Part shown: positions 10,970-20,339 of the stretch, piece after piece
Numbering within the stretch: the first letter of the stretch is position 1
Layout of the letters: each line of letters opens with the position of its first letter
DNA from: Lasiosphaeria ovina
Lineage: Eukaryota > Ascomycota > Sordariomycetes > Sordariales > Lasiosphaeriaceae
Assembly: GCA_033439765.1 (NCBI GenBank)
Contig: JAULSN010000014.1
Span: 248,001 to 312,000, forward strand
Length of the DNA: 64,000 bases
Reading direction: 5' to 3'
Translations under genes and position numbers: made by a program
Notes under the pieces: model-generated
The model's input: the letters and a program-made list of their open reading frames with translations, nothing else
The model's database searches: none
Told to the model about the DNA's origin: nothing

Positions 10970-12223
10970 ACGTTGGTTGAGTGGATTTATTCTTTTTTCC
11001 CGTTTTTGCGCTTGCCAAGGCAGCTTTATGACGCGATATATACTTCTCTTAATATTGTTATAATGAAGCAACGCTCGGTATACGCAGGGGCAGGTTCGGG
11101 TTTTGCGAGGGTACCCGTTTGACCATGATTCACCGTGGGTCGGGAGGACTGCAGTTGGGCACCTTTTTCTTCCTTTCAACCGTTTTCCGCAAACCTTGTT
11201 TGTGGCTTCTTTAGGGGAGGGCCCTGGCGGGGTGTGTAAGAGAGGGCAGGTACGCCTGATCAAGGTGGTCACAATGTAGGCAAGAAGAAGGGTGAGCAAT
11301 GAGTGAGTGGTATTGGTGTGAGACTTCAACCTGGCCCTCGCAAAGGAAGGTGGGCGAGGGCCACTGCTTATAGTCACAAATTAGCGGGAGTGCGGTTCCC
11401 TCGCGCAACGGCTCTTGCTCTTGCTTTTTTGTCGGAATAGCATCGTATATATCTATCTAGCTTAGCATCCTCGACTACCTCGTTTCGACGACCAATGAAC
11501 AACCAACCGTTCTACCCGCCGATAGCAGAAGCAAGATTGCGTGTCTCTTATGAATATGTGCCGTTCGCCGTGTGCCTCGTCAGTTTTCGTTAACTCTACT
11601 TTGTGGAACTTGCCGTGTCTTACTCTTGGTGGTTGGTTCCCGTGTCTATCGGATATATTCCGAAAATGTTCTGAACGATAACCTCTAGCAGCCACGGTGG
11701 ACATACGGGTACTAATTTGTTCACTTTCTACGGGACGGGACGGGACGGGACCTTCCAACGCTAGGCGCGGTTGGTTACAGAATGGCTTTCTGGCAGAACC
11801 TAACTCAAAGTTTCCACAGACTGATAGGTTGCGGACCATGGAACTTACGGATACCATACCTCATACGAAGTACAGTACAATACTCCAACAGCCCAACGCA
11901 TCAGGCGACGCGACGGCAACTATTAGAAAGAAAAAGAGGTTTCATTTTGATCAACCATCACATCATTAATGGACATTAGACACAACAGGTTTTCTTTTTC
12001 TGCTTGAACTTTTTGACATGTCTCGAGCGGTGCACTTGCCTTGCTCTTCTTGACTTGTCACTTTGGAGGGAATTATCAATATTAGTCTCCATCCCGAGCA
12101 AATGGTACAAGGCAAACAAGCTATATTCTCTGTTGTGTTGTTACAAGCCCGGCCCGCATACCGACTGCAACATGACCTCTCGAATCCCGCACCCGGCCCG
12201 GCCCGCACCATGAATGAAGCGCT
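10970..12223. other. No recognisable gene
   Basis: Both strands give only short frames without family patterns. A run of GGGAC pentamers (ACGGGACGGGACGGGAC) sits at about 11734-11752. Nothing else is supported. Confidence 0.45.
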
Positions 12224-12274
12224 AAAATAAGCTACCTGGCAAAGTCAGGAAGGGGTCGCTGAACGGTGCCTCCG
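12224..12274 (+). repeat. R-family element, left end only
   Basis: AAAATAAGCTACCTGGCAAA followed by GTCAGGAAGGGG, GCTGAACGGTGCCTCCG, then unrelated sequence. This is the left end of the R family stopping where the GC core normally begins. Confidence 0.75.
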
Positions 12275-12604
12275 CCCGTGCCTCTGATCCATCCCGGGGG
12301 AGGCGATGCCACAGATTTCCCCTCAGGCTTAAACTCGAACCGCCTAAGCCAGGGGCGGGAGAATGTCAACGCCTACATCCGTTCACGACAAAGCAGGACT
12401 TCTCAGGCCGACGTATATCGCCCCAACTACACAAGAAAACATGGCAGAAAATAAGCCAAGGGGAGAAGGGTGGGGAGAAGTCCAAGTATAGTGAACCTAT
12501 GACTTCTATTATGATAGACTACGAAGGTGTGAGATAAGATTGAGTAAATAAAGAAGAGCTTTTATGCGCACCCACCTACTTTTTCAGGGTCCTTAGACTA
12601 CGAC
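12275..12604. other. Unrecognised segment
   Basis: A 62-codon plus frame (12266-12454) reads into this stretch from the R end, giving GGGDATDFPSGLNSNRLSQG; it is not recognised and may be a gene shard. The rest shows nothing. Confidence 0.3.
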
Positions 12605-13505
12605 AAGCAGAGCAAGGCAGGAGAATGGCTTGCCCGTTGGCCTGTCTGTGTGTCTGGTGGCTTAGGCAAAGCAAGGCACAGAGCAGAACCAGGAATGGCT
12701 TGCCCGTTGGCCTATCTGGGTCTGGTGGCTTAGGCAAAGCAAGGCACAGAGCAGAACTAGGAATGGCTTGCCCGTTGGCCTGTCTGAGTCTGGTGGTTTA
12801 CTCGTTACCGCCAGAGCAGAGCAAGGCAAAGAGCAGAACCAACATGTCCTGCCAGCTAGCCTGTCTATATATCTAGCAGTTTAGGCACAGCAAGGCATGG
12901 AGAAGAGCGGAACATGGCTTGCCCGTTGTCTAGTAGTTTACTCGTTGCCGCCAGAGCAGAGCAAGGCAAAGAAGAGAAGCAGGAATGGCTTGCCCCTTTG
13001 TGGCTACTCCTTTTTGCCGCCAGGGCAAAGCAAAGCAGAGAGAAGCAACATGTCCTGCCCGTTAGCCTGGCTGTGTGTCTAGGCAAAGCAAGAGAGAAGA
13101 GCGGAACATGGCTTGCCCGTTGGCCTGGCTGTGTCTGGTGGTTTACTCCTTGCCGCCAGGGCAAAGCAGAGCAACAGAGAAGAACCAAGAATATCCTGCC
13201 CGTTAGCCTGGCTGTATGTCTAGGCAAAGCAATAGAGAAGAACGAAACATGGCTTACCCCTTGGCTTATCTTTATGCCTGGTGGTTTAGGCAAAGCAACA
13301 GAGAAGAACCAACATGTCCTGCCCGTTAGCCTGGCTGTGTGTCTAGGCAAAGCAAGAGAGAAGAACCAACATGTCTTGCCCGTTAGCCTGTCTGTGTCTA
13401 GTAGTTTAGGCAAAGCAACAGAGAAGAACCGACATGTCCGGCCCGTTAGCCAGCCTGTGTCTAGTAGTTTAGGCAGAGCAAGAGAGAAGAACGGAACATG
13501 TCTTT
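12605..13505 (+). repeat. Minisatellite with GGCAAAGCAA...GAAGAACC units
   Basis: About 12-13 imperfect copies of a roughly 60-85 bp unit built from GGCAAAGCAAGAGAGAAGA, ACCAACATGTCCTGCCCGTT and GGCCTGTCTGTGTCT. Units vary in length, some carrying TTACTCGTTGCCGCCAGAGC. Isolated partial units occur at about 18085-18130 and 18265-18290, and a weak one near 53085. The long frames here are repeat read-through. Confidence 0.8.
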
Positions 13506-13511
13506 CCTTCG

Positions 13512-13571
13512 TTTTGCCTCTGGCGGCCCTCCGGGGGCGCCTGCGGCGGGCTGCTCGCTGCGCTCGAAAGG
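13512..13571 (+). repeat. GC-rich module (R-family core), variant 1
   Basis: TTTTGCCTCTGGCGGCCCTC then CGGGGGCGCC, TGCGGCGGGCTGCTCGC and GCGCTCGAAAGG. It carries the inner variant GGGGGCGCCT in place of AGACACAAAG. Adjoins the end of the minisatellite. Confidence 0.75.
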
Positions 13572-13589
13572 CTGGCAGGGCAACTCAAG

Positions 13590-15110
13590 ACGGACGGATG
13601 GATTGGCACAGGTTTGGAGCGTAGTGGGCACGGTTATGTCTTCACGGCTAGTCTAGATACAGAAGCGGGATACTCAACAGACACGCTGGCTGGCACACAC
13701 AACACCACTCGCGTCCTCGGCGTCACAGCTCCTGGGCCACGTCCCCCGACCGGCCGCTTTGTGCTGCGCGCTGGGCCCCCCGTCCGTCCTGCTGCGCTGC
13801 TTGGCGACGTGGAGGCTGGGCTTAGTGTCGCGCAGGCGTCGCCGTGCGCGGCTCGAGCATGTCGTGTCCGGCGAGCACGCGGCCGAGAGGTACGACGAGG
13901 ACGAGAGCAGCCTGGCTGGGGCGGTCCGGCCCACGGCGGCGAGGAGATGGCGCAGGCGTCGCCGTGCCCGGTTCGAGAATGTCGTGTCCGACGAGCACGC
14001 GGCCGACAGGTACGACGAGAACGACGAGGGCAGCCTGGCTGGGGCGTGCCCGGCCATGGCGGCGAGGAAATGGCGCAGGGGCAGGCCAGCGGCCTCGTAT
14101 CTTGGTCCACGCCAGTGCAAGCCCAGGCCAGGGGCAAGGCACGGCGACTGCTATGGCTGCCATCTCCCGCTCCGGGAAGTTCTCGACATGGAATATTAGT
14201 TTCGGGTCAGGGGCAGGGGCAGCAGGGGCAGGGGCAGGCCAGCTACCTCGTCGTGTCTTGGTCCACGCCAGTGCAAACCCGGGCCAGGGGCAAGGCACGG
14301 CGACTGCTACGGCTGCCATCTCCCGCTCGGGGAAGTTCTCGACATGGAATATTGGATTCGGGTCTAGGGCAGGAGCAGGGGCAGGGGCAGGGGCAGGGGC
14401 AGGAGCTGGCCTCGGAAGATATATGACCGTGGCTGTGGTTGTGGTTCTGGCTATGGCTATGGCTATGGCTGGGAGCAGGAGCAGGGTCAGGAGCAGGGGC
14501 AGGGGCAAGGCAGGGGGCTGTTTCTGGGAGATGCGGTACGGCACGGAGCCGCACGGGCTGATGGGGCGGGAGCACAGGGGCTTCCCTGGGAGATGCGGTA
14601 CGGCACAGAGCCGTACGGGCTGACGGGGCAGGGGTTTGCCCCCAGTCCCAGTCGTTTCGAGCGGAGCGAGCAGCCCGCCGCAGGCGCCCCCGGAGGGCCG
14701 CCGGAGGCAAACGGGGTGGGAGGCTGCTGCGGGCAGCTCACGGCCCGCGCTGACGCCTCGGTGGGAACTGAGGCGGTGCGTGGTTCTGGTGAGGACGGGC
14801 GGATTAGCACGGCTTTGGAGCGTAGCAAGCACAGTTTCACGGCAGTCTAGATACAGAGCGGGATGCTCAACACGAGCGGAAGCGGCCGACGTGATTCCAG
14901 CCAAGGCCTTGTGCAAGTCAGACGCTGGTGGGAGGCCGGGGCGTTGCTGGTGGGAGGCCGAGGCGTTGCGTGGCCCTGGCAGGTGGTGCTGGTTCTGGTC
15001 GGGGCGGACGGATTAGCACGGATTTGGAGCCTAGTAAGCACAGTTCCGGATCTTGTCTTCACGGCTAGTCTAGATACAGAGCGGGATACTTAACACGGCT
15101 GACACGTCAC
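13590..15110 (+). repeat. Duplicated GC-rich blocks
   Basis: A block of about 123 bp (13828-13948, GCGCAGGCGTCGCCGTGC) repeats at 13951-14080, and one frame of both reads HVVSGEHAAERYDED / NVVSDEHAADRYDEN, so it may come from a duplicated coding shard of unknown origin. A second pair with GTGCAAGCCC/GGGCAAGGCACGGCGACTGC lies at 14085-14190 and 14255-14355. A (GGGGCA)n tract is at 14380-14410, a GC-rich module at 14654-14710, and TCTAGATACAGAGCGGGAT-type segments at 13655, 14845 and 15068. Confidence 0.6.
14654..14710 (-). repeat. GC-rich module, variant 1, inverted
   Basis: Reads TTTCGAGCGGAGCGAGCAGC then CCGCCGCAGGCGCCCCCGG and GGGCCGCCGGAGGCAAA, the reverse complement of the module at 13512-13571. 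Confidence 0.75.
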
Positions 15111-15280
15111 TAAGAAACAACAACACCACTCACGTCCTCTGCGCGCATCGCGCTCCCCATCACGCCCCCCTCCCGGCCGTCTTCTCATCCAAGCACCTCA
15201 AGGGCGAACCCATGGCTTCCCAGATAGGGTCTTGGTGTTTCGCCCCGCTGAACCCGCGCCCACTCAGTAAGTAGAGTTAA

Positions 15281-15392
15281 TATATCATCGCAGTCCCGTG
15301 CTAAGTAGATGAAGTTAGCACGGGACTGCGACGATATATCAGTCCCGTGCTAACTTCATCTAAGTAGATAAAGTTAGCACGGGACTGCGATG
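15281..15392. repeat. Nested palindromes (two adjacent hairpins)
   Basis: The arm TATATCATCGCAGTCCCGTG...CTAA (15281-15304) pairs with TTAGCACGGGACTGCGACGA... (15314-15338). A second arm CAGTCCCGTGCTAACTT at about 15340 pairs with AAGTTAGCACGGGACTG ending near 15389. Four alternating copies of the same about 17-24-bp sequence could fold into two hairpins or a cruciform. No coding signal. Confidence 0.75.
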
Positions 15393-16273
15393 GCCTTCGC
15401 CAGTGTTGCTAAGCGGCGCGCACTCGTGTCAATCGGCGCCGTGGTCTCCATTATGTCCAACGCAAATATCCAGTTAGCAGGCTGCGGTGCGCAGTTGCAA
15501 AATTGTGTTGATTTAGGTACCTCGGTACCTTAGTAATAGGTACTTAAGCGCGTCAGGTCCTTGGATGGCGAGGGATTGTGAAAGTAATATGTGCTGCAGG
15601 ACTCGCCTTACGGCCTCCCGTCATCGTCGCCAGCGTCGACGCCGGCGGGCCGTAAGGCGAGTATTGTCCGCGTCGACGCCGGCGGGCCGTAAGGCGAGTA
15701 TTGTCCGTGTGATGCCCGATCGAATCAGGCCAGTCCGGGAACAATCATCAACAGATGCCCTCCGGCGGCCAGGACAACAATGGGTCCCAACCGCAGGGGT
15801 CGACCTAGTTCAGTTCCTCGAGAGCCTGTGCTGAGAGTGGGGGTGGCCATGGTTGCTGTGGCATGGTTGCTGTGGTATGGTTTGGGAAAGGTGGTTGAAG
15901 GGAAAGGGAAAAGGGCCTCCTATAGGCGCCTGGGCAACCTGGTTGGGGTCGATGTTGAGACCCGTAACCAGAGCTTATATGCTTGTGGTTCCTTCGATTT
16001 GCCCCCGGCGGCCCTGCGGCCCTGCGGCGGTGGGGCGGGCCCGGTGCTGCAGGACTCGCCTTACGGCCTCCCGTCATCGTCGCCAGCGTCCGACGCCGGC
16101 GGGCCGTAGGGCGAGTATTGTCCGTGTTGAGCATACGGCGGCCCTGCGGCCCTGCAGGACTCGCCTTACGGCCAGCGTCCGACGCCGGCGGGCCGTAAGG
16201 CGAGTATTGTCCGTGTTGAGCATACGGCGGCCCTGCGGCCCTGCGGCGGTGGGGCGGGCCCCGTGCTGCAGGA

Positions 16274-16495
16274 CTCTGAAACTGCTGCTTTTGCCTTCGG
16301 GTTTTTGGGCACGAGGTGACGGGCCATATGTGCGTCGCCCCGGACTAATAAATCTCCAGTCAGGGTGGGAATGAGATAGGCAGTGAGAAAGTGGGCGACC
16401 TCCTCCTCGTTACATCCCATACCTGGCCTATACAGGCCCGTGACCACCTCGTCCAAAATCTGCGGGGAGGGCTCAGGCGTTTCGGTAGAGGCCAT
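16274..16495 (-). other. Unrecognised open frame inserted in the palindromic cluster
   Basis: From an ATG at 16495 the minus strand reads MASTETPEPSPQILDEVVTG then CNEEEVAHFLTAYLIPTLTGD and further to about 16274, where it runs into repeat sequence. Codon use and composition look protein-like and differ from the flanking GC-rich repeat, so it may be a 5' gene shard. I do not recognise the family. Confidence 0.3.
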
Positions 16496-16564
16496 CTGCT
16501 CGCCTTACGGCCAGCGTCCGACGCCGGCGGGCCGTAAGGCGAGTATTGTCCGTGTTATGGGTCC

Positions 16565-16620
16565 GAGACCAAGCACTCGTCCGAATCCAACTCGGCCTCG
16601 GGCGATGTCGGCGCCAAGCT
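16565..16620 (+). pseudogene. Shard of the MSN2-like C2H2 gene
   Basis: AAGCACTCGTCCGAATCCAA followed by CTCGGCCTCGGGC and ATGTCGGCGCCAA, nearly the same as about 10035-10090 in the C2H2 pseudogene. In frame it reads KHSSESNSASGDVGA, which is a better-kept version than the one at 10 kb. Confidence 0.6.
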
Positions 16621-16859
16621 CAGGGGTCGACCTAGTTCAGTTCCTCGAGAGCCTGTGCTGAGAGTGGGGGTGGCCATGGTTGCTGTGGCCATGGTTGCTG
16701 TGGTATACCGTGATGTAGAACTGAAAAGGGCCGTCGGAAGGTGCTTGGTAGTGGTTGCTGTGGCATGGTTGCTGTGGTATGGTTTGGGAAAGGTGGTTGA
16801 AGTCGATGTTGAGACCCGTGACCAGAGCTCCCGTCGCCGTGGCTCACATTGCTTGGGCG

Positions 16860-16947
16860 TAAGTGGAGCGTTAGGGGTTCGACGACGACCAAGGTACATG
16901 CGAGCCAGACAGTCGTTGTTGAGAGGTGACGCTTTCGCAGGCCTGGC
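16860..16947 (-). pseudogene. Shard of a DUF3669 gene
   Basis: The minus strand reads AKASPLNNDCLARMYLGRR then RTPNAPL, nearly the same as the intact DUF3669 protein at 6755-6830 (AKASPLNNDCLARMYLGRH). The DNA match is about 85 bases with scattered, largely synonymous differences, so it probably came from a diverged paralogue rather than a recent copy. No more of the gene is present. Confidence 0.75.
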
Positions 16948-17520
16948 CACATATCTTCTTGCCCATATGCTTGTGGTTCCTTCGATTTGCCCCCGGCGGC
17001 CCTGCGGCCCTGCGGCGGTGGGGCGGGCCCGTGCTGCAGGACTCGCCTTACGGCCTCCCGTCATCGTCGCCAGCGTCCGACGCCGGCGGGCCGTAAGGCG
17101 AGTATTGTCCGTGTTGAGCATACGGCGGCAGGCGGTAGTTGTCTGCCGCGAGGCGGGCAATCTCCGCTCGGAGGCGGGCAATGTCCACCTACAGGTTGAG
17201 TTCAACCGCCCGACGGCGGCCCTGCGGCCCTGCGGCGGTGGGGCGGGCCCCGTGCTACAGGACTCGCCTTACGGCCAGCGTCCGACGCCGGCGGGCCGTA
17301 AGGCGAGTATTGTCCGTGTTGAGCATACGGCGGCAGGCGGTAGTTGTCTGCCGCGAGGCGGGCAATCTCCGCTCGGAGGCGGGCAATGTCCACCTGCAGG
17401 TTGAGTTCAACCGCCCGACGGCGGCCCTGCGGCCCTGCGGCGGTGGGGCGGGCCCCGTGCTGCAGGACTCGCCTTACGGCCAGCGTCCGACGCCGGCGGG
17501 CCGTAAGTCGAGTATTGTTC

Positions 17521-17640
17521 GTGTGTGTGTGTTCGTGTGTGTGTGTTCGTGTGTGTGTGTGTGTTTGTTCGTGTGTGTGTGTGTGTTTGTTCGTGTGTGT
17601 GTGTTCGTGTGTGTGTATGGCGTATAGTGATACCTAAGTA
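17521..17640. repeat. GT-rich microsatellite
   Basis: GTGTGTGTTCGTGTGTGTGT-type sequence with periodic TTCG interruptions. Long frames through it are artefacts. Confidence 0.9.
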
Positions 17641-18283
17641 CTGGAAGAAGGCATGTATGTACACGCTCGATTGGTGAACTTGTCAGCTGGCTCTCCGGGC
17701 GGGAGCTTTCGGCTTCCTTCTCCAGGATCGTGGTGACGGGGAGTCGCCGTTACCTTGGCGGACATAGAGCGGGCGGCCCGGGAAGGATTCGAAGTCCAAG
17801 TATGGAGGGCCGTCCGGTTTATTAGTGGACGTGGAGCTGGTCGCTATCACAGTCGTGCCCCTAACCAACCCCAACAAAGTAGACGAGACGGCTTTTCTAG
17901 CTACCAAGGTCAGTTATGGCGGCCAAGCTCCGGAGGACGGCGAGTGTTCCGGGCGATGGCGTTGTATGTCCTCCACAATCTCTCTGTACACCGCTCGTGG
18001 ACCAATCGTGCAAGGTGAGATGTGGGAGAGATGGGCGTCGCCGCCCATCTCTCCACATCTCGTCGGTTGCCGTGAGTAAGACAAGAAGCACAAAGCAACA
18101 GAGAAGAACCAACATGTCCGGCCCGTTGGCTGAGCAGAGTCCTCACAGTCTGAGTGGCAGGCCTGTAGCAGAGTTCTACAGACCTGTAGTCAGTCAGCCT
18201 GCTTCCCTCAGTGCCTTGCAGAAGCACTGTTGTATCGGACCGTAGGGCACAGTTCCCTAGTAGTTTAGGCAAAGCAAAAGAGA
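17641..18283. other. Unrecognised segment with one perfect hairpin
   Basis: Frames of 75-120 codons on both strands match no family I know; the plus frame VELVAITVVPLTNPNKVDE looks protein-like and may be a gene shard. At 18017-18061, GAGATGTGGGAGAGATGGGC pairs with GCCCATCTCTCCACATCTC around a short loop. A partial copy of the 12.6-kb minisatellite unit follows at about 18085-18130. Confidence 0.4.
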
Positions 18284-18370
18284 AGAAGGTCGTCGCGGAT
18301 CATGCCAGGCTTGACACGTACGGGGAATGCCAGCCGGGATGACGATGATGTCGGCATCCTCGAAGGCGGC
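18284..18370 (-). pseudogene. Malate dehydrogenase shard A (N-terminal domain)
   Basis: The minus strand reads AFEDADIIVIPAGIPR and, after a 4-bp insertion that shifts the frame, KPGMIRDDLL. These are the conserved strand and loop before the substrate-binding Arg-Asp region of NAD-dependent malate dehydrogenase. Two further shards of an MDH gene lie at 18517-18629 and 20340-20600 on the opposite strand, which points to an inversion. Not functional. Confidence 0.75.
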
Positions 18371-18440
18371 TTGGCACCCTCGTCGGCCGGGAGGTAACCA
18401 AACCTGTGCTAATCCGTCCGCCGTTGCGTTGCCATGCCAG

Positions 18441-18499
18441 CCTTTCGAGCGTAGCGAGCAGCCCGCCGCTTTGTGTCTGGAGGGCCGCCGGAGGCAAAA
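18441..18499 (-). repeat. GC-rich module, variant 2
   Basis: CTTTCGAGCGTAGCGAGCAG then CCCGCCGCTTTGTGTCTGG and AGGGCCGCCGGAGGCAAAA. It separates MDH shards A and B and may mark the inversion breakpoint. Confidence 0.75.
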
Positions 18500-18516
18500 C
18501 GAAGGAAAGACAGGCC

Positions 18517-18629
18517 CAGCGCCTCTTCGGTGTTACCACCCTCGACATTGTCCGCGCCGAGACCTTTGTGGCAGATCGCTGGCAAGTCCACTCCTCGGGA
18601 GCTGTTCGGCCAGGTCACCATCCCTGACG
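18517..18629 (+). pseudogene. Malate dehydrogenase shard B (middle)
   Basis: Plus strand reads QRLFGVTTLDIVRAETFVAD then, after a small shift, AGKSTPRELFGQVTIP. These are the MDH segments around the conserved LDxxRA motif and the start of the next strand. The reading stops at the left end of an R-family element. Shard C resumes MDH sequence after that element, with about 20 residues missing. Confidence 0.75.
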
Positions 18630-18769
18630 AAAATAAGCTACCTGGCAAGTCAGGAAGGGTTAGCTGAACGGTGCCTCCGAAAACAACAACAATAAACAGG
18701 AGGCGGGTTGTCACTTACCCAGCCCCGGCCGAGAGCTTGCCACGCGCAGCCACTGCTTTCCTCCTTCTT

Positions 18770-18812
18770 TTTGCCTCCGGCGGCCCTCCGGGGCCGCCTG
18801 CGGCGGGCTGCG
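18770..18812 (+). repeat. GC-rich module grading into R-family sequence
   Basis: TTTGCCTCCGGCGGCCCTCC then GGGGCCGCCTGCGGCGGGC and GCGCTCGGTATTCCGCAGC. The variant-1 inner sequence is joined here to the R-type tail, so this copy links the short modules to the longer R elements. Confidence 0.65.
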
Positions 18813-18846
18813 CGCTCGGTATTCCGCAGCTTGAGGAATCCGAGGA

Positions 18847-19559
18847 TTATCCGATCGACCAGTCAGTCCCCCGAGTCCATTTCGACAGCACCGTGGTGAC
18901 GGTCAGACACGCCACGCACAGCGCGAAGCAGCCGTACAGCTGGCGTCGCGCCAGGTACTTCTTGCCGACGCGCAGCAGGAACACGCCCGACGTGGCGGCG
19001 ATGCCGCCCGTGGCCGCCCCGAAGAAGACGAACATCATCAGGCTGCGCGAGACCAGCGCGTCCGCCGCCGTGAAGCTGCTGAAGCACGCGCGCGTCCACA
19101 CCAGCAGCGCCGGCCCCATCATGTGGTGCAGCACGCTGAGCACGTCCTCGCGGTAGATGATCAGGTCGAACAGGTACGCGCCCGTCATGAGGGCGCTTTG
19201 TTTCTCATTAGCCCGCTATCTACCAACACAAAGGAGATGAGGAAAAAAGGAGAAAAAAAAACATACCACGCAACCAACGCATTCCTCGTGTCGACGGCCG
19301 ACCAGTTGGCAGCGGCGGGCGAGAAGGCGGCCAGCACCGAGGGCAGGGTGAAGGCGATCAGGCCCAACCGCACGGGGATGCAGGCCATCTCGACGGCCAT
19401 ACGGTCGCGCAGCGTCTGCGGGAAGTGCGTCCACTTGGGCAGGCGCGCCTCGAGCTGCTCGTGCGCGAACCGGTACAGCAGGCCCGTGACGATGAATGCC
19501 AACGACGCCATGTGCACGTCGCTGTCGAAGCTGTGGCTGAAGGTTATGAGGGTGTCCAT
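18847..19559 (-). CDS. TLC-like multi-pass membrane protein
   Basis: Two exons, 19267-19559 and 18847-19195, joined across a 71-bp intron (GTATGT...CTAATG...AAAG) to give 213 residues without a stop. I count about six hydrophobic segments: MASLAFIVTGLLYRFA, a stretch around VRLGLIAFTLPSVLAAF, ALMTGAYLFDLIIY, VLSVLHHMMGPALLVW, MMFVFFGAATGGIAATS and LYGCFALCVACLTVT. The HH pair in the fourth is typical of TLC (TRAM/LAG1/CLN8) proteins, lipid-related proteins of the ER, though TLC membership is inference. The last residues (TDWSIG) come from R-family sequence, so the natural C-terminus has been replaced. The start is the first ATG; CT- and GA-rich leader lies upstream. The whole gene lies inside the composite R element. 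Confidence 0.6.
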
Positions 19560-20339
19560 GGTCGTCGTTGTTATCGTTATCGTTGTCGGTGTTAGGGGTG
19601 ATGCCGATGGGGAAGGCGAAGGGCGGTCTAACAGCACCCTGCCAGCAGCGAGGGTGGAAAGAGGAAGGAAAATAGAGGCGGTGTTGAGAGAGGGTGGTGG
19701 GCGGCGTGCTTGGCCTCTCTCTCTCTCTCTCTCTGTGCTGTGTCGCTCCCTGTGTGTTTGTGTCTTTGAGTCCACCGGGACAATGGGTGAATGCCAATGT
19801 CAGAGAAGAGAAGAGAAGAGAAGGGGGAGTATCTCTCGCGAGGAGCGACGGGAACAGGTGGGAGCGCTGTTCCGCGATGGGGGGACGCAAAAAAAAAACA
19901 CGAAAAGACAAAACAACAAATGCCTAATAGACGGGAAAGAAGAGAGAGAGGATCAGATTCCAAGCACACGACACACAACACACACACACACCCAAAGCAA
20001 TTCTTGTCGAGGGCGAGCAAGTGAGTGGTGAGAGAGAATGAAATGCACTGCATGCCACACACGGCACATCAAGAACCCAAAACCTAAAAACGATCTGCAG
20101 AGACAGAGAACACAAAAGGAGGGAGTCAGTCCCGAGATCTGCTTCTGCTGAAGTCGTCCACACACGTCCACGAGGAGGTGAAGAGGGAAAAGGGGGTGTG
20201 AATAACACCACCGCGGCAAGTCGTCGGTACGAAAGCAGATGACAGACAGTGAAACCTATCTCCTAATACCTAAGACAAGCCCCACCTTCACGGTAAAGTA
20301 GAAGAGACAGCCTCTCTGCGGTAGCTCCGTTCAGCTGAA

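Larger units (their letters stand above)
15540..17520. repeat. GC-rich palindromic repeat cluster
   Basis: Seven copies of a palindromic unit with arms CTCGCCTTACGGCC / GGCCGTAAGGCGAG around a CGTCC(GACGCCGGC) loop, at about 15600-15670, 16047-16112, 16158-16207, 16500-16548, 17040-17103, 17265-17310 and 17467-17512. Between them are CCCTGCGGCGGTGGGGCGGG blocks and GTATTGTCCGTGTTGAGCAT. A unit of about 203 bp is tandemly doubled at about 17115-17520. One minus frame of it (IARLRAEIARLAADN) looks coiled-coil-like and may derive from a gene. Two host-gene shards (16565-16620, 16860-16947) and one unique insert (16270-16500) interrupt the cluster. Confidence 0.7.
18630..20339 (+). mobile_element. 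Composite R-family element carrying a TLC-like gene
   Basis: Left end AAAATAAGCTACCTGGCAAG at 18630, with GCTGAACGGTGCC near 18664. Right end 20289-20339 reads CACGGTAAAGTAGAAGAGAC...GTAGCTCCGTTCAGCTGAA, matching the right part of the R copy at 34148-34432 (inverted). The flanks are MDH shards B and C, the same gene in the same orientation, so the 1.71-kb block looks like one insertion into an MDH sequence. Inside are a GC-rich module (18770-18812), an R-type segment at 18793-18880 and a complete two-exon host-like gene. No transposase is present, so it would be non-autonomous. A direct target duplication is not evident. Confidence 0.6.

Noticed and set aside
13822..14916. 364-codon minus frame and overlapping plus frames rich in Pro/Ala/Gly
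   Set aside because: Several long frames overlap on both strands of very GC-rich duplicated DNA, as expected by chance when stops are rare.
17521..17640. Cys/Val-rich small secreted protein
   Set aside because: Alternating Cys-Val comes from translating a GT microsatellite.
19123..20031. 302-codon plus-strand frame over the TLC-like gene
   Set aside because: It is antisense to a gene with a consistent intron and membrane segments, and its second half is low-complexity leader sequence.
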